From: an uncultured Collinsella sp.
Lineage (GTDB): Bacteria; Actinomycetota; Coriobacteriia; Coriobacteriales; Coriobacteriaceae
Length of the DNA stretch: 27,309 bases
Reading direction: 5' to 3'
Assembly: GCA_900542315.1 (NCBI GenBank)
Contig: UQMV01000031.1
Span: forward strand, 1-27,309
A model generated the notes under the pieces. The model worked only from the letters and a program-made list of their open reading frames with translations, searched no databases and had not been told where the DNA came from. The position numbers were made by a program, and so were the translations under genes. Numbering within the stretch: the stretch's first letter is position 1; the number at the start of each line of letters is the position of its first letter. Positions 7,220 to 15,748 of this stretch are shown one piece after another.

Positions 7220-9056
7220 GGCACTCGCCTCCCTTCCGGGCGTCGGCTTGCGAGACGTAGACGGCGATGGGCTCCGGCTCCGCTAACTGCGAGACCGGGG
7301 GCAAGGGCGCGTCCTGGCTCTCCCCCTCATCCGCAAACTCCATCTGCGAGGCGTAAATCTCCTGGTAGATGTTGTCGTCCGCCAGCAGCTCCTCGTGCGT
7401 GCCCACGCCGTGGATGTGTCCGTCGTCCAGCACCACAATGCGATCGGCATCCATGACACTCGCGATACGCTGGGCAATGATGATCACGGTCGTATCGGGA
7501 ATCCGAGCGATATGCTCGCGAATCTTGGCGTCGGTCGCCATGTCGACCGCGCTCGTCGAGTCATCAAAAATGAGCACACGCGGATGCTTGAGCAGCGTGC
7601 GCGCGATGCACAGACGCTGCTTCTGCCCGCCCGAGACGCCGGCGCCACCCTGGCCCAGCTCGCCATCGAGCCCGCCGATGCGGTCCAGGAACTCGTCCAC
7701 GCACGCCGCACGACAGGCACGCAGCAGCTCCTCGTCGGTGGCATCGGGCGCACCCCACTGCAGGTTCTCGCGCACGGTACCCGTAAACAGCACGTTCTTT
7801 TGCAACACGATGCCCACGGCATCGCGCAGAGCAACAAGGTCGTAGTCGCGTACGTCTCGTCCGCCCACCAGCACGGCGCCCTCGGTGGCGTCGTACAGGC
7901 GCGCGATGAGCTGCACGAGCGAGCTCTTGCCCGAGCCCGTGCCGCCGAGCACACCCACCGTGGAGCCGGGCTCGATGCGAAGGTCGATATGCTCGAGCAC
8001 GTCCTCGGCAGCATCCGCGCGGTACTTAAACGACACGTCGCGAAACTCGACACTCCCGTCGGCCACCTCGCATACAGCCGCATCGGCAGCGGGCGCTTGG
8101 ATAAGCGACCGCTCGTCAATCACCCGCGAGATGCGCTCCACACTGGCAAGTGCGCGCGTGAGCAGCAAAAACACGTTGGAGATCATCATGAGCGAGTTCA
8201 TGATCAGCAGCACGTAGCTCATGAAGCCCGTGAGCGAGCCCACGCCCAGCTCGCCGGCAAGGATCATGCGGCCGCCGATCCACAGGATGGAAAGCGCGGC
8301 AACATACATCGACAGTTGAAACACCGGCAGGTTGAGCACGGCGTTGCCAAAGGTCTTTGTGGCGGTGTGCGCAAGCTCGGCATTGACGGCGTCGAACTTG
8401 GCCTGCTCGTGCTCGGCGCGCACGTAGGCCTTGACGGCACGCACGGCGGTGAGGTCCTCCTGCACCACGCCGTTGAGGTGGTCCATCGAAGTCTGGAGCT
8501 GGCGGTAGAGCGGGCTTACTCGCCAGGTGATAACGCCGAGCACGATCGCCAGCACGGGCAGGATGATCGCAAAGACAGTGGCGAGCGGGCGCGACAGCAT
8601 CAGCGCATAGATAAGGCCGACGATGAGGGTCACGGGGCCGCGCACCATGGGGCGAAAGCCGTTGCCGACGGCGTTTTGGATAACGGTGATATCGGTGGTC
8701 ATGCGCGTGACGAGCGAGCTGGCGTCGTAGTTGTCCAAGTTGCCAAAGGCGAGCGTCTGGATCTTGCGATACTCGGCCTCGCGCAGGTTAGCGCCCAGGC
8801 CCGAAGCCACACGGGCGGACGTGCGGGCGTACCCCAGCCCCAGTACCAGCGACAACGCGGCGCACACCAACATGTACGCACCCTGCAGCAGCATATAGCT
8901 CACATCGCCGGCGGGAACGCCCACGTCGATGATGTTGGCCATGATGACCGGGATAAACAGCTCGAGCGCTGTCTCGGCCGAGACAAACATCACGCCGAGC
9001 ATGGCATCGCGGCGGTATACCCCCAAGTAAGAAAACAGAATCTTGAGATTGCGCAC
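7212..9056 (-). CDS. ABC exporter half-transporter, degenerate-site subunit
   Basis: The 614-residue product has six N-terminal transmembrane helices and an ATPase domain with Walker A GGTGSGKSS (371-379), signature VSGGQ (474-478) and Walker B LIFDD (495-499). The catalytic glutamate is replaced by Asp499, and the H-loop histidine is Gln in IIIAQRIAS. These substitutions are known for the non-hydrolysing site of heterodimeric exporters, so the pairing with the downstream gene is well supported. The C-terminal 40 residues are a polar extension. The start is a GTG at 9056 with GGGGGA ten bases upstream; the nearby ATG at 9066 is out of frame. It is the first gene of the two-gene operon. Confidence 0.92.
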   Translation of the reverse strand: MRNLKILFSYLGVYRRDAMLGVMFVSAETALELFIPVIMANIIDVGVPAGDVSYMLLQGAYMLVCAALSLVLGLGYARTSARVASGLGANLREAEYRKIQTLAFGNLDNYDASSLVTRMTTDITVIQNAVGNGFRPMVRGPVTLIVGLIYALMLSRPLATVFAIILPVLAIVLGVITWRVSPLYRQLQTSMDHLNGVVQEDLTAVRAVKAYVRAEHEQAKFDAVNAELAHTATKTFGNAVLNLPVFQLSMYVAALSILWIGGRMILAGELGVGSLTGFMSYVLLIMNSLMMISNVFLLLTRALASVERISRVIDERSLIQAPAADAAVCEVADGSVEFRDVSFKYRADAAEDVLEHIDLRIEPGSTVGVLGGTGSGKSSLVQLIARLYDATEGAVLVGGRDVRDYDLVALRDAVGIVLQKNVLFTGTVRENLQWGAPDATDEELLRACRAACVDEFLDRIGGLDGELGQGGAGVSGGQKQRLCIARTLLKHPRVLIFDDSTSAVDMATDAKIREHIARIPDTTVIIIAQRIASVMDADRIVVLDDGHIHGVGTHEELLADDNIYQEIYASQMEFADEGESQDAPLPPVSQLAEPEPIAVYVSQADARKGGECRA

Positions 9057-9096
9057 GCGGCTTCATCCCCCATCAAACGTTGTTCGCAAACGCACG

Positions 9097-9125
9097 TATT
9101 ATTGCGCGACCTGCGGCAGTGTCAA
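9097..9125 (-). promoter_or_regulatory. Promoter of the ABC exporter operon
   Basis: On the reverse strand a perfect TTGACA (9120-9125) is followed after 17 bases by ATAATA (9097-9102), or after 18 bases by TAATAC. This is a near-consensus housekeeping promoter about 40 bases before the GTG start. Confidence 0.7.
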
Positions 9126-9244
9126 GTATTGCGAAATCGATTTCTGCAAGGCTAACACCCATGTTGAGCATGAGCCCTGTTTGCATGTATTCAAATGGAA
9201 ATGAATGCGTGAGTCACTTTTTTGTCTCAGCCTCAACACAAATC

Positions 9245-9275
9245 TTGACTCTACAATCGTTGTAGGGTTTTCACT
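9245..9275 (+). promoter_or_regulatory. MATE promoter with a MerR-type operator in a long spacer
   Basis: TTGACT (9245-9250) is followed by a 19-base spacer and a weak -10 TTCACT (9270-9275). The spacer holds the dyad CTACAA-TCG-TTGTAG (9251-9265). A 19-base spacer with a centred dyad is the hallmark of promoters activated by MerR-family proteins. A MerR-family gene lies directly after the MATE gene, so it is the natural candidate regulator. Confidence 0.6.
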
Positions 9276-9315
9276 ACACTGGTACGCAAACGAACCAAGC
9301 CAGAAAGTCCCACTC

Positions 9316-10662
9316 ATGGAACACGACCTCACACGCGGCAATGTCCTCAAGACCATCGCAGTCTTTGCCCTGCCCTACATGCTCTCGTATTTTTTGCAGA
9401 TGCTCTACGGCATGGCCGACCTGTACATGATGGGACAGTTTAGCGGCGCCGCCGGCATCACCGCCGTGGGCAACGGCGCGCAAACGCTCTATATCATTAC
9501 CGTGACGCTTGTGGGCCTGGCCATGGGAACGACCGTCATCGTCGGCCACGCCGTGGGCTCGCGTCGCTTTGACCGCGCGGAGGTCGCCATCGGTAATACC
9601 ATCACGCTGTTTATGGGCGTCTCGGTGGTACTGGCCGCAGTCTTGCTCGCGCTGTGTCCGCAGATCGTGGCGCTCATTGGCACGCCGGCCGAGGCAGTCG
9701 AAGGCACGGCCGCCTACCTGCGCATCTGCTTTATCGGCATTCCCTTTATCGCCGCGTACAACATCCTTTCGGCCATCTTTCGCGGCCTGGGCGATTCGCG
9801 CTCGCCCATGTATGTGATCGGCGTGGCGTGCATCATCAACATCGCGCTCGATTTTCTGTTTATCGGCCACATGGGGCTCGGCCCCGTGGGCGCGGCACTC
9901 GGCACGGTAATTGCACAGACAACAAGCGTCGCCCTCGCGCTTGCGTGGCTCAAAAGCCGCCGCACGAACATCCACGTTAAGCGCAGCGACCTGCGCCCCC
10001 AGCCCGAGGTGCTCGGCAGCATTCTTAAGATCGGCGTGCCCGTGGCCGTGCAGGACGGCTGCATCCAGGTGGCGTTTATGTTCATCACCGTCATCGCCAA
10101 CCACCGCGGCCTGGTCGACGCTGCCGCCGTGGGCCTGGTCGAAAAGATGATCAGCTTTTTGTTCATTGTGCCGAGTTCCATGGGCGCCACCGTCAGCGCG
10201 CTCACGGCGCAAAACGCCGGCGCAGGCAAGGGCGATCGTGCACGTCAGGTACTCAAAGATGCCATGACGATCTCGGTAGTGTATGGCTGCCTGATCACAG
10301 CGCTGATGTGGCTGGTGGCGCCGGCGTTTATCGGCTTTTTTGCCAAGGACGCTGCAGTGGTCGCGGCCGGTACCGGCTATATGCGCAGCTACATTTTCGA
10401 CGCAATCTTTGCCGGCATCCACATTTGCTTTAGCGGCTTTTTCGCTGCGTACGGCAAGAGCTACATCGGCTTTGCGCACAACGTGCTAGCCGTGGCGCTC
10501 ATTCGCGTGCCGGGCGCGTGGCTGCTGTCGAACGCCTATTCCAACACGCTGTTTCCCATGGGCATCGCCTCGCCGTGCGGATCGATTTTGTCGGCAGTCA
10601 TTTGCGTGATGGCATTTACCGTACTCAACCGCCGCGGAGCTTTTGACAAGCTGATGGCGTAG
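9316..10662 (+). CDS. MATE-family efflux transporter
   Basis: The 448-residue membrane protein has about twelve hydrophobic helices in two similar halves. It contains MATE-like segments such as LPYMLSYFLQMLYGMADLYMMGQF near the N-terminus, AAYNILSAIFRGLGDSRSPM, and GATVSALTAQNAGAGK at the start of the second half. MATE proteins export cationic drugs or metabolites using sodium or proton gradients. The ATG at 9316 is chosen because upstream in-frame codons would overlap the promoter. The ribosome site is weak (AGAAAG). A MerR/GyrI regulator follows after 61 bases, which points to drug-induced expression. Confidence 0.93.
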   Translation: MEHDLTRGNVLKTIAVFALPYMLSYFLQMLYGMADLYMMGQFSGAAGITAVGNGAQTLYIITVTLVGLAMGTTVIVGHAVGSRRFDRAEVAIGNTITLFMGVSVVLAAVLLALCPQIVALIGTPAEAVEGTAAYLRICFIGIPFIAAYNILSAIFRGLGDSRSPMYVIGVACIINIALDFLFIGHMGLGPVGAALGTVIAQTTSVALALAWLKSRRTNIHVKRSDLRPQPEVLGSILKIGVPVAVQDGCIQVAFMFITVIANHRGLVDAAAVGLVEKMISFLFIVPSSMGATVSALTAQNAGAGKGDRARQVLKDAMTISVVYGCLITALMWLVAPAFIGFFAKDAAVVAAGTGYMRSYIFDAIFAGIHICFSGFFAAYGKSYIGFAHNVLAVALIRVPGAWLLSNAYSNTLFPMGIASPCGSILSAVICVMAFTVLNRRGAFDKLMA

Positions 10663-10723
10663 AGGATCGTTTGCGTCGTACGACCTCGGCGCCCCTTCCC
10701 CGTCCATTGAAAGGAGCGGCGCC

Positions 10724-11563
10724 ATGACCGACTCGCCAACTGAACATACCGAGGGTCTGCTCCGCATTGGCGAGGTGGCGCGCTTGTTTAACCTAAGCGT
10801 GGGCACGTTGCGCCATTACGAGCAGATGGGCTTGCTGGACCCGGCACACATCGATCCGGCGAGTGGGTACCGCTACTACGGATCGCGGCAGCTCTCCACT
10901 CTCAACACCATCAGCCACCTGCGTGTTCTCGACTTGCCGCTCGCGCTAATCCGTGAGTTTGTGACCACGCGCGACGTGAACCTTATGCAGCGGCAGCTGG
11001 CTCAGCAGCAGGAGCTCATCGAGCGCAAGCGCCGCGAGCTGGAGTGCGTGTCGCGCAAGATCGACAACCGGCTTGCCCTGCTTCACAATGCCCTGAACAC
11101 CGAGCTCGATACCATTTGCGCAATCGATGCGCCCGAGCTTCGCTGCGCCGTATTGCGCGAACGCGTCAAGCCTACCGACGCCTATGCGCTGGAGTGGCAG
11201 ATTCGTCAGCTGCAGAAGGGCCAGCACGAGACCTTTGTCTTTCTGGGCAACTTGGGCGTTGGGATTAGCGCCGAGCGCCTCGCCGCCGGCGACTTTGATG
11301 GCTACGACGAGGTCTTTTTGCTGCTCGATGACACCGATGATTACGTGGGCGACCTCGAGACGCGACCCGCCGCGCGCTGCCTGACCATTAGCTTTCGCGG
11401 CACGCACGGGCAAGCAACCCCACGCTATGAGCAGCTGCTCAGCTATATGCGCGAGCGCAACCTGACACCCGCCGGTCCCTCGCGCGAGATCGCCCTGATC
11501 GACGACATCATCAGCGACGACCCGGGGGCGTATGTGACGAGGATCGCGATACCGGTCCGCTAA
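10724..11563 (+). CDS. MerR-family regulator with a GyrI-like effector domain
   Basis: The 279-residue protein begins with a MerR winged helix (RIGEVARLFNLSVGTLRHYEQMGLL, then the GYRYY wing). This is followed by a long dimerisation helix (about residues 80-125) and a C-terminal half (about 130-279) laid out like the GyrI/BmrR effector-binding domain. BmrR-type proteins bind hydrophobic cations and activate drug-pump genes by untwisting promoters with 19-base spacers. A GGAG ribosome site is eight bases before the ATG. The gene lies 61 bases after the MATE gene and is probably co-transcribed. The dyad in the MATE promoter is its likely target, so the circuit should be autoinducing. Confidence 0.88.
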   Translation: MTDSPTEHTEGLLRIGEVARLFNLSVGTLRHYEQMGLLDPAHIDPASGYRYYGSRQLSTLNTISHLRVLDLPLALIREFVTTRDVNLMQRQLAQQQELIERKRRELECVSRKIDNRLALLHNALNTELDTICAIDAPELRCAVLRERVKPTDAYALEWQIRQLQKGQHETFVFLGNLGVGISAERLAAGDFDGYDEVFLLLDDTDDYVGDLETRPAARCLTISFRGTHGQATPRYEQLLSYMRERNLTPAGPSREIALIDDIISDDPGAYVTRIAIPVR

Positions 11564-11594
11564 TCACTACCATTTATCGAGCAATTCCATCCAT

Positions 11595-11623
11595 TTACCT
11601 TAATCCGAATTAGATTGTATTAT
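11595..11623 (+). promoter_or_regulatory. Likely promoter of the first protease cassette
   Basis: TTACCT (11595-11600), a 17-base spacer and TATTAT (11618-11623) lie in a markedly AT-rich gap, about 48 bases before the ATG at 11672. The -35 match is partial. Confidence 0.4.
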
Positions 11624-11671
11624 GTAGCAAATAAAATGACAGCATATTGCCCCCCATAGGCAGGAGACATT

Positions 11672-12844
11672 ATGCCCAGAGTTCAATCACGTCGCTCGTT
11701 TCTTCTCGGCCTAGCCTCGATCATCGGCTTATCCGCGTCACGCCCAACAAGAGTATTCGCTGCCGACTCAAACTCATCCGTCGCTTTTACATCAGACCTA
11801 GCACAAGACTACGCGCTTTCCCTGTTGCCCATCGTCGACGGATCCGCGAACTTAGAGATCGAGCAAATCGTTCCCGTATGCCAACAAATCGGCCTTATCT
11901 GTGGCTATGAAATCAGTGTCACAAGGGAAGGAAGCCCTTACGGTTATTTAATACTTGACGCATCATATCCTGGGCTTCTGAAGGAGATAACCCTCGGCGA
12001 TACCATTCTTCCGATTTCAGCTTCTCTATCAAACGCCATTTCAACTTATTCCGGCCAACAGGCCACAAACCCAACCGTACTAATTTCGTACAACGATATT
12101 GAATATGGAACTTTGGTGCCAGGAACTAGAGACTGTGTAACCAACTATAACAATATACGGTCTGTCCCAATTGTCACCGAAAAGGGTATAGCACCTCAAA
12201 GCAATAACCCAACTTCATGGGATGCAGTCATTATCAATGAAGATGACTTGATGTTGCATTTCCAAATAGACGATTTAAACGGAATACCGTTCCGAGGAGT
12301 CTCGGAATCATTAGTTGAAGCCCGCACTAATAAGTATGCATGCGTCGTTTCTGCCTTGTACGCTGTATCAATGCATTACGGTCTCACCAGTTCAAACGCT
12401 AATCAATTTAATCCCGATTATTATAAAGAAATATGGAACGTCACTGGCACAACAACGTATAAGACCAATGATCAGGGCGTCGAGTACGGAAGCACGATCA
12501 TCCCAGATGGAATTGTTCCGTTTAAAAGTCTTGCCGCTCAAAAGGGTAGAGCACTTAATACTCAATTTTTCGGTTATCAGCCTCAATTCGCTCAGTACAG
12601 AGCAACTATCGATCAAGGGAATATCGGCTTGTATCATATGTGGATCAACAGCCGAAACAGTGAAGGATCCGTCGAGCTATCAGGTCATACAGTCACGGTA
12701 ACTGGCTATTTTACTGGGCATAATGGAAGCTCTGGCATCGAACTGCAGTGGCTCGAAGTATTCGACGGATGGAACACTTATCCCCGAGCGATTAACTATG
12801 CAACGCCCAATATGGTCAAATTGAACGGAACAGTCTTTTGGTAG
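11672..12844 (+). CDS. Tat-exported papain-like cysteine protease (C10/C39-like), cassette 1
   Basis: The 390-residue product starts with a twin-arginine signal, SRRSFLLGL, and a cleavage-like VFA-AD around residue 30. Residues 40-110 look like a propeptide of the Spi/streptopain type, with a YGYLILD strand at 90-96. The C-terminal half has a papain-like triad: Cys224 in YACVVSALYAVSMHY, His339 in SGHTVTVTGY, and Asp365 in VFDGW. The same three blocks occur in the protein at 18331-19458, although overall identity looks low. AGGAG lies seven bases before the ATG. Base composition is clearly AT-richer than the neighbours (24 of 60 G+C at 12361-12420 against 40 of 60 at 14041-14100 in ligA), which suggests transfer. 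The exact peptidase family and substrate are unknown. Confidence 0.65.
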   Translation: MPRVQSRRSFLLGLASIIGLSASRPTRVFAADSNSSVAFTSDLAQDYALSLLPIVDGSANLEIEQIVPVCQQIGLICGYEISVTREGSPYGYLILDASYPGLLKEITLGDTILPISASLSNAISTYSGQQATNPTVLISYNDIEYGTLVPGTRDCVTNYNNIRSVPIVTEKGIAPQSNNPTSWDAVIINEDDLMLHFQIDDLNGIPFRGVSESLVEARTNKYACVVSALYAVSMHYGLTSSNANQFNPDYYKEIWNVTGTTTYKTNDQGVEYGSTIIPDGIVPFKSLAAQKGRALNTQFFGYQPQFAQYRATIDQGNIGLYHMWINSRNSEGSVELSGHTVTVTGYFTGHNGSSGIELQWLEVFDGWNTYPRAINYATPNMVKLNGTVFW

Positions 12845-12849
12845 ACCGG

Positions 12850-13236
12850 ATGGCACCATCAAAATGCTATGGCACCACGGCCTTTGCCCTGGTTACGATA
12901 TTGGTGATTTTCGCTATGTTTGCATCCGTTTCTTCATGCACAGATAGAGCCCGCTATAGCGGAGGAGATGATTACCTTGTCTTTGGAGCCGGCAGCGTTC
13001 ATTCTATTGAGGGAACGGAACTCGTAATCCAAACAGACAACAGTCCCCGCTACACCGACGCTGGAAAGCAAACCCGGATTACATTCCCCTCATCTGGCCG
13101 AATCAAAGACAAGCTTTCCCAAATCAAAGTTGGGACAAGAGTTTCCTACTCACGCTTTGAGTCGGTAGACGCATCTGGATCATACGAGGGAAACGATATC
13201 GAAATTGAACAGGCAAACACTATAAGGAGATGTTGA
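12850..13236 (+). CDS. Small lipoprotein-like partner of protease cassette 1
   Basis: The 128-residue protein has a hydrophobic signal (about residues 9-26) ending in VSSC, which fits a lipobox, so it is probably a lipoprotein on the outer face of the membrane. The rest is a beta-rich domain of about 85 residues (GAGSVHSIEGTELVI ... VGTRVSYSRF). It starts immediately after the protease stop. A TTG at 12838 overlapping that stop is an alternative start, and neither has a strong ribosome site, which suggests translational coupling. The matching gene after the second protease has the same size and layout. No family was recognised; protease inhibitor, anchor or immunity partner are inferences from position only. 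Confidence 0.6.
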   Translation: MAPSKCYGTTAFALVTILVIFAMFASVSSCTDRARYSGGDDYLVFGAGSVHSIEGTELVIQTDNSPRYTDAGKQTRITFPSSGRIKDKLSQIKVGTRVSYSRFESVDASGSYEGNDIEIEQANTIRRC

Positions 13237-13266
13237 GGAACTGAGCCTCTGCGCAGTTCCTCAACA
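13231..13266. terminator. Convergent terminator hairpin
   Basis: TGTTGAGGAACTG (13231-13243) pairs perfectly with 13254-13266 around a ten-base loop. It fills the gap between the converging lipoprotein and ligA genes and includes the lipoprotein stop codon. It probably serves both strands. Confidence 0.6.
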
Positions 13267-13271
13267 AATCA

Positions 13272-15500
13272 TTATGCCTCCGGGACCCTACCCGTCGCCA
13301 AAATCTGTTCAAGTGCCGCCTCATCCAACACGGGCACACCCAGCTGCTCGGCCTTGGTGAGCTTTGAGCCCGCTTTGGGGCCGGCGACCAGATAGCTCGT
13401 CTTCTTTGACACGCTGCCCGAAACCTTGGCGCCAAGCACCTTGAGCGCCGCGCCCGCCTCGTCGCGCGTGCGATTGACAAGCGTGCCGGTAAGCACGAAG
13501 GTCAGGCCCGCGAGTGGTTGTGCGTCGGCGAGCTCGCCCGCCACGCCAGCGTCGGCTGCGGCTTGCGCGTGTGCAGCGCCCAGGTCGACTTCGAGCGACA
13601 GGCCCGCTTGGCGCAGACGTTCCAGTACGGCAAGGTTCTCGGGCACGGCCAGGAATTGTTTGACGCTCGCCGCAATCTTGGGACCGATGCCCTCGCACTC
13701 GGCAATATCCTCTTCGCTCGCCAAGATAAGTTTGTCAATCGACAGGAATCGCTCGGCGATGACCTCGCCCACGCTCTTGCCCACGTGGCGGATACCCAGG
13801 GCAAACAGCACGCGACCGAGCGGCTGGCTCTTGGACTTGTTGAGCTCGGCGATGATTTTCTCGGCCGTCTTGAGGCCTACCGGAATGGGGTCGCCCTTCT
13901 TGACGCCCTTTTTGCTGTTGGAGCTGGCATAGGTGCGCCCCGTGTCCAGGCCTGCGATGTCGTCGACCGTGAGCTGGTAGAAGTCCGCGACATCGTGGAT
14001 CAGGCCGGCGGCAATCATCTTGTCGACGATCTCGTCGCCCAGGCCGTCGACGTCCATGCAGCCGCGACTCACCCAATGGAGCAGGCGCTCCTTGAGCTGC
14101 GCGGGGCAGTCGATGGACACGCAGCGGTAGGCAACCTCGCCGTCCTCGTGGACCACGGGGCTGCCGCACACGGGGCAGACCTCGGGCATGTGCCAGTCGA
14201 CCGAATCGGCCGGGCGCTTGTCGAGCACCGGCCCCACGACCTCGGGGATCACGTCACCCGCCTTGTGCACGATGATGGTGTCGCCCTCGCGCACGTTTTT
14301 GCGACGGATCTCGTCGATATTGTGCAGCGTGGCGCGCGCGATGGTGGAGCCGGCAACCGTCACTGGGTCGAACTCGGCGACCGGCGTGAGCACACCGGTG
14401 CGGCCCACCTGGATGCGGATTTCGCGCAGGACGGTCTGCTTTTCCTCGGGCGGGAACTTAAAGGCAATGGCCCAGCGCGGTGCGCGGGCAGTAAAGCCCA
14501 GGTCGAGTTGCTGCTGGAAGCTGTCAACCTTTACGACTACGCCGTCGATGTCATAATCCAGATCACCGCGATGCTCGAGCGCCTGGGCACAGAACTCGTG
14601 AACCTCGGCCGGCGTGGCGCAGCGTGCCACGTTGGGGTTGACGCTAAAGCCGGCGCTGCGCAGCCAATCGAGGAACTCGCGCTGGCTGTGGACGTGCAGC
14701 GGGTCGGTATCGGCGATGGCATAGATAAAGGTGGCGAGGTCGCGGCGCGCCGTGACCTTGGGATCCTTCTGACGCAGGCTACCGGCGGCAGCGTTGCGCG
14801 GGTTAGCGAAGGGGTCGCGACCCTCGGCATCGGCCTCGTCGTTCAGACGAACAAAGCTGCCCTTGGGCATATAGACCTCGCCGCGTACTTCGATGGTACG
14901 CTCGCGGTCGGCACCCATGTGGGCGAGCGCCGGCTCGGACAGGTGCATGGGCACATCCTTGATGGTGCGGACATTGAGCGACACGTCCTCGCCCGTTGTG
15001 CCATCGCCACGTGTGGCCGCACGTACGAAGGTGCCGTTTTGGTAGGTAAGGGCCACGCCCAGGCCGTCAATCTTAAGCTCACAGGTATAGGTGACGCTGC
15101 CGGCGCCGAGCGCATCCTCGGTGCGCTGGAGCCATGCGTCGAGTTCGTCCAGATCCATGGCATCGTCCATGGAATACATGCGTGCCATGTGCGTGACCGG
15201 CGTAAACTGCTCGCTCACGTAGCCGCCCACGCGCTGGGTATAGCTGTCGGGCGTCACCAGATCGGGATAGGCCGCCTCGATTTCCTGCAGCTCAACGAGC
15301 ATTTTGTCGAAGGCGGCGTCCGTGATCTCGGGTGCGTCGAGCATGTAGTAGCGATAGGCGTGGTAGTCGAGCTCGTGGCGCAGCTCGGCCGCACGCGCTG
15401 CCGCCTGGGCACGGGCGTCGACCGGTGCGGTGGCATCCGCGCTCGCGGGCGTTTCGGTATCGATGTCCACGCCGTCACCAAACAGGCTCGATTGCTCCAT
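13272..15500 (-). CDS. ligA: NAD-dependent DNA ligase LigA
   Basis: This essential enzyme seals nicks using NAD. The 742-residue protein has all domains in order: an N-terminal Ia region with HELDYHAYRYY, the adenylation motif KIDG with the nucleotide-accepting lysine, and an OB-fold region. A zinc-finger segment (CPVCGSPV...CVSIDCPAQ), helix-hairpin-helix repeats and a C-terminal BRCT domain (LAGLTFVLTGTL...YLVAGPKAGSKL) follow. Its length is slightly above the usual 670 because of an N-terminal extension of about 35 residues. AAGGAG lies eight bases before the ATG at 15500. It is a chromosomal housekeeping gene of typical high GC and serves as a reference for the AT-rich cassettes on either side. 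Confidence 0.97.
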   Translation of the reverse strand: MEQSSLFGDGVDIDTETPASADATAPVDARAQAAARAAELRHELDYHAYRYYMLDAPEITDAAFDKMLVELQEIEAAYPDLVTPDSYTQRVGGYVSEQFTPVTHMARMYSMDDAMDLDELDAWLQRTEDALGAGSVTYTCELKIDGLGVALTYQNGTFVRAATRGDGTTGEDVSLNVRTIKDVPMHLSEPALAHMGADRERTIEVRGEVYMPKGSFVRLNDEADAEGRDPFANPRNAAAGSLRQKDPKVTARRDLATFIYAIADTDPLHVHSQREFLDWLRSAGFSVNPNVARCATPAEVHEFCAQALEHRGDLDYDIDGVVVKVDSFQQQLDLGFTARAPRWAIAFKFPPEEKQTVLREIRIQVGRTGVLTPVAEFDPVTVAGSTIARATLHNIDEIRRKNVREGDTIIVHKAGDVIPEVVGPVLDKRPADSVDWHMPEVCPVCGSPVVHEDGEVAYRCVSIDCPAQLKERLLHWVSRGCMDVDGLGDEIVDKMIAAGLIHDVADFYQLTVDDIAGLDTGRTYASSNSKKGVKKGDPIPVGLKTAEKIIAELNKSKSQPLGRVLFALGIRHVGKSVGEVIAERFLSIDKLILASEEDIAECEGIGPKIAASVKQFLAVPENLAVLERLRQAGLSLEVDLGAAHAQAAADAGVAGELADAQPLAGLTFVLTGTLVNRTRDEAGAALKVLGAKVSGSVSKKTSYLVAGPKAGSKLTKAEQLGVPVLDEAALEQILATGRVPEA

Positions 15501-15686
15501 AGCGGCACTCCTTCGCTCGATTTCAAACGGATACTAGAGTACCACCGGTCGCAATGAGGCCGAATAGCGGTCTCGAACCGCACCGAATCGGCAGCCGCCG
15601 GACCGGGGTAGTTCGCGCAATCAAACCATGCCCTTGCCATTTCTAAATGATCCGTTTTCCTCCGTCCCCAACGGATCAATATGAAA

Positions 15687-15722
15687 AGAGGGGCTGTCCC
15701 GCGTTGATGGGACAGCCCCTCT
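15687..15722 (-). terminator. Terminator after the htrA-type gene
   Basis: A perfect 14-bp stem, AGAGGGGCTGTCCC (15687-15700) with 15709-15722, has an eight-base loop. On the reverse strand it is followed by TTTTCAT, and it lies 26 bases beyond the protease stop. Confidence 0.75.
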
Positions 15723-15748
15723 GGCTTCGATATGTGCGATACGGCTCG

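Noticed and set aside
5342..7456. A 704-codon open frame on the + strand opposite the ABC exporter genes
   Set aside because: It is antisense to genes with intact ATPase motifs, has the His/Val/Arg/Gly-rich look of a GC-driven shadow frame, and has no recognisable domain.
7395..9155. A 586-codon + strand frame opposite the first ABC subunit
   Set aside because: It is a shadow frame of a clearly conserved gene, with low-complexity composition and no ribosome site.
13518..15557. A 679-codon + strand frame opposite ligA
   Set aside because: LigA motifs on the other strand are complete; this frame is explained by high GC.
15565..15590. A tRNA T-arm-like GCGGTTCGAGACCGC on the reverse strand upstream of ligA
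   Set aside because: No acceptor, D or anticodon arms could be placed around it.
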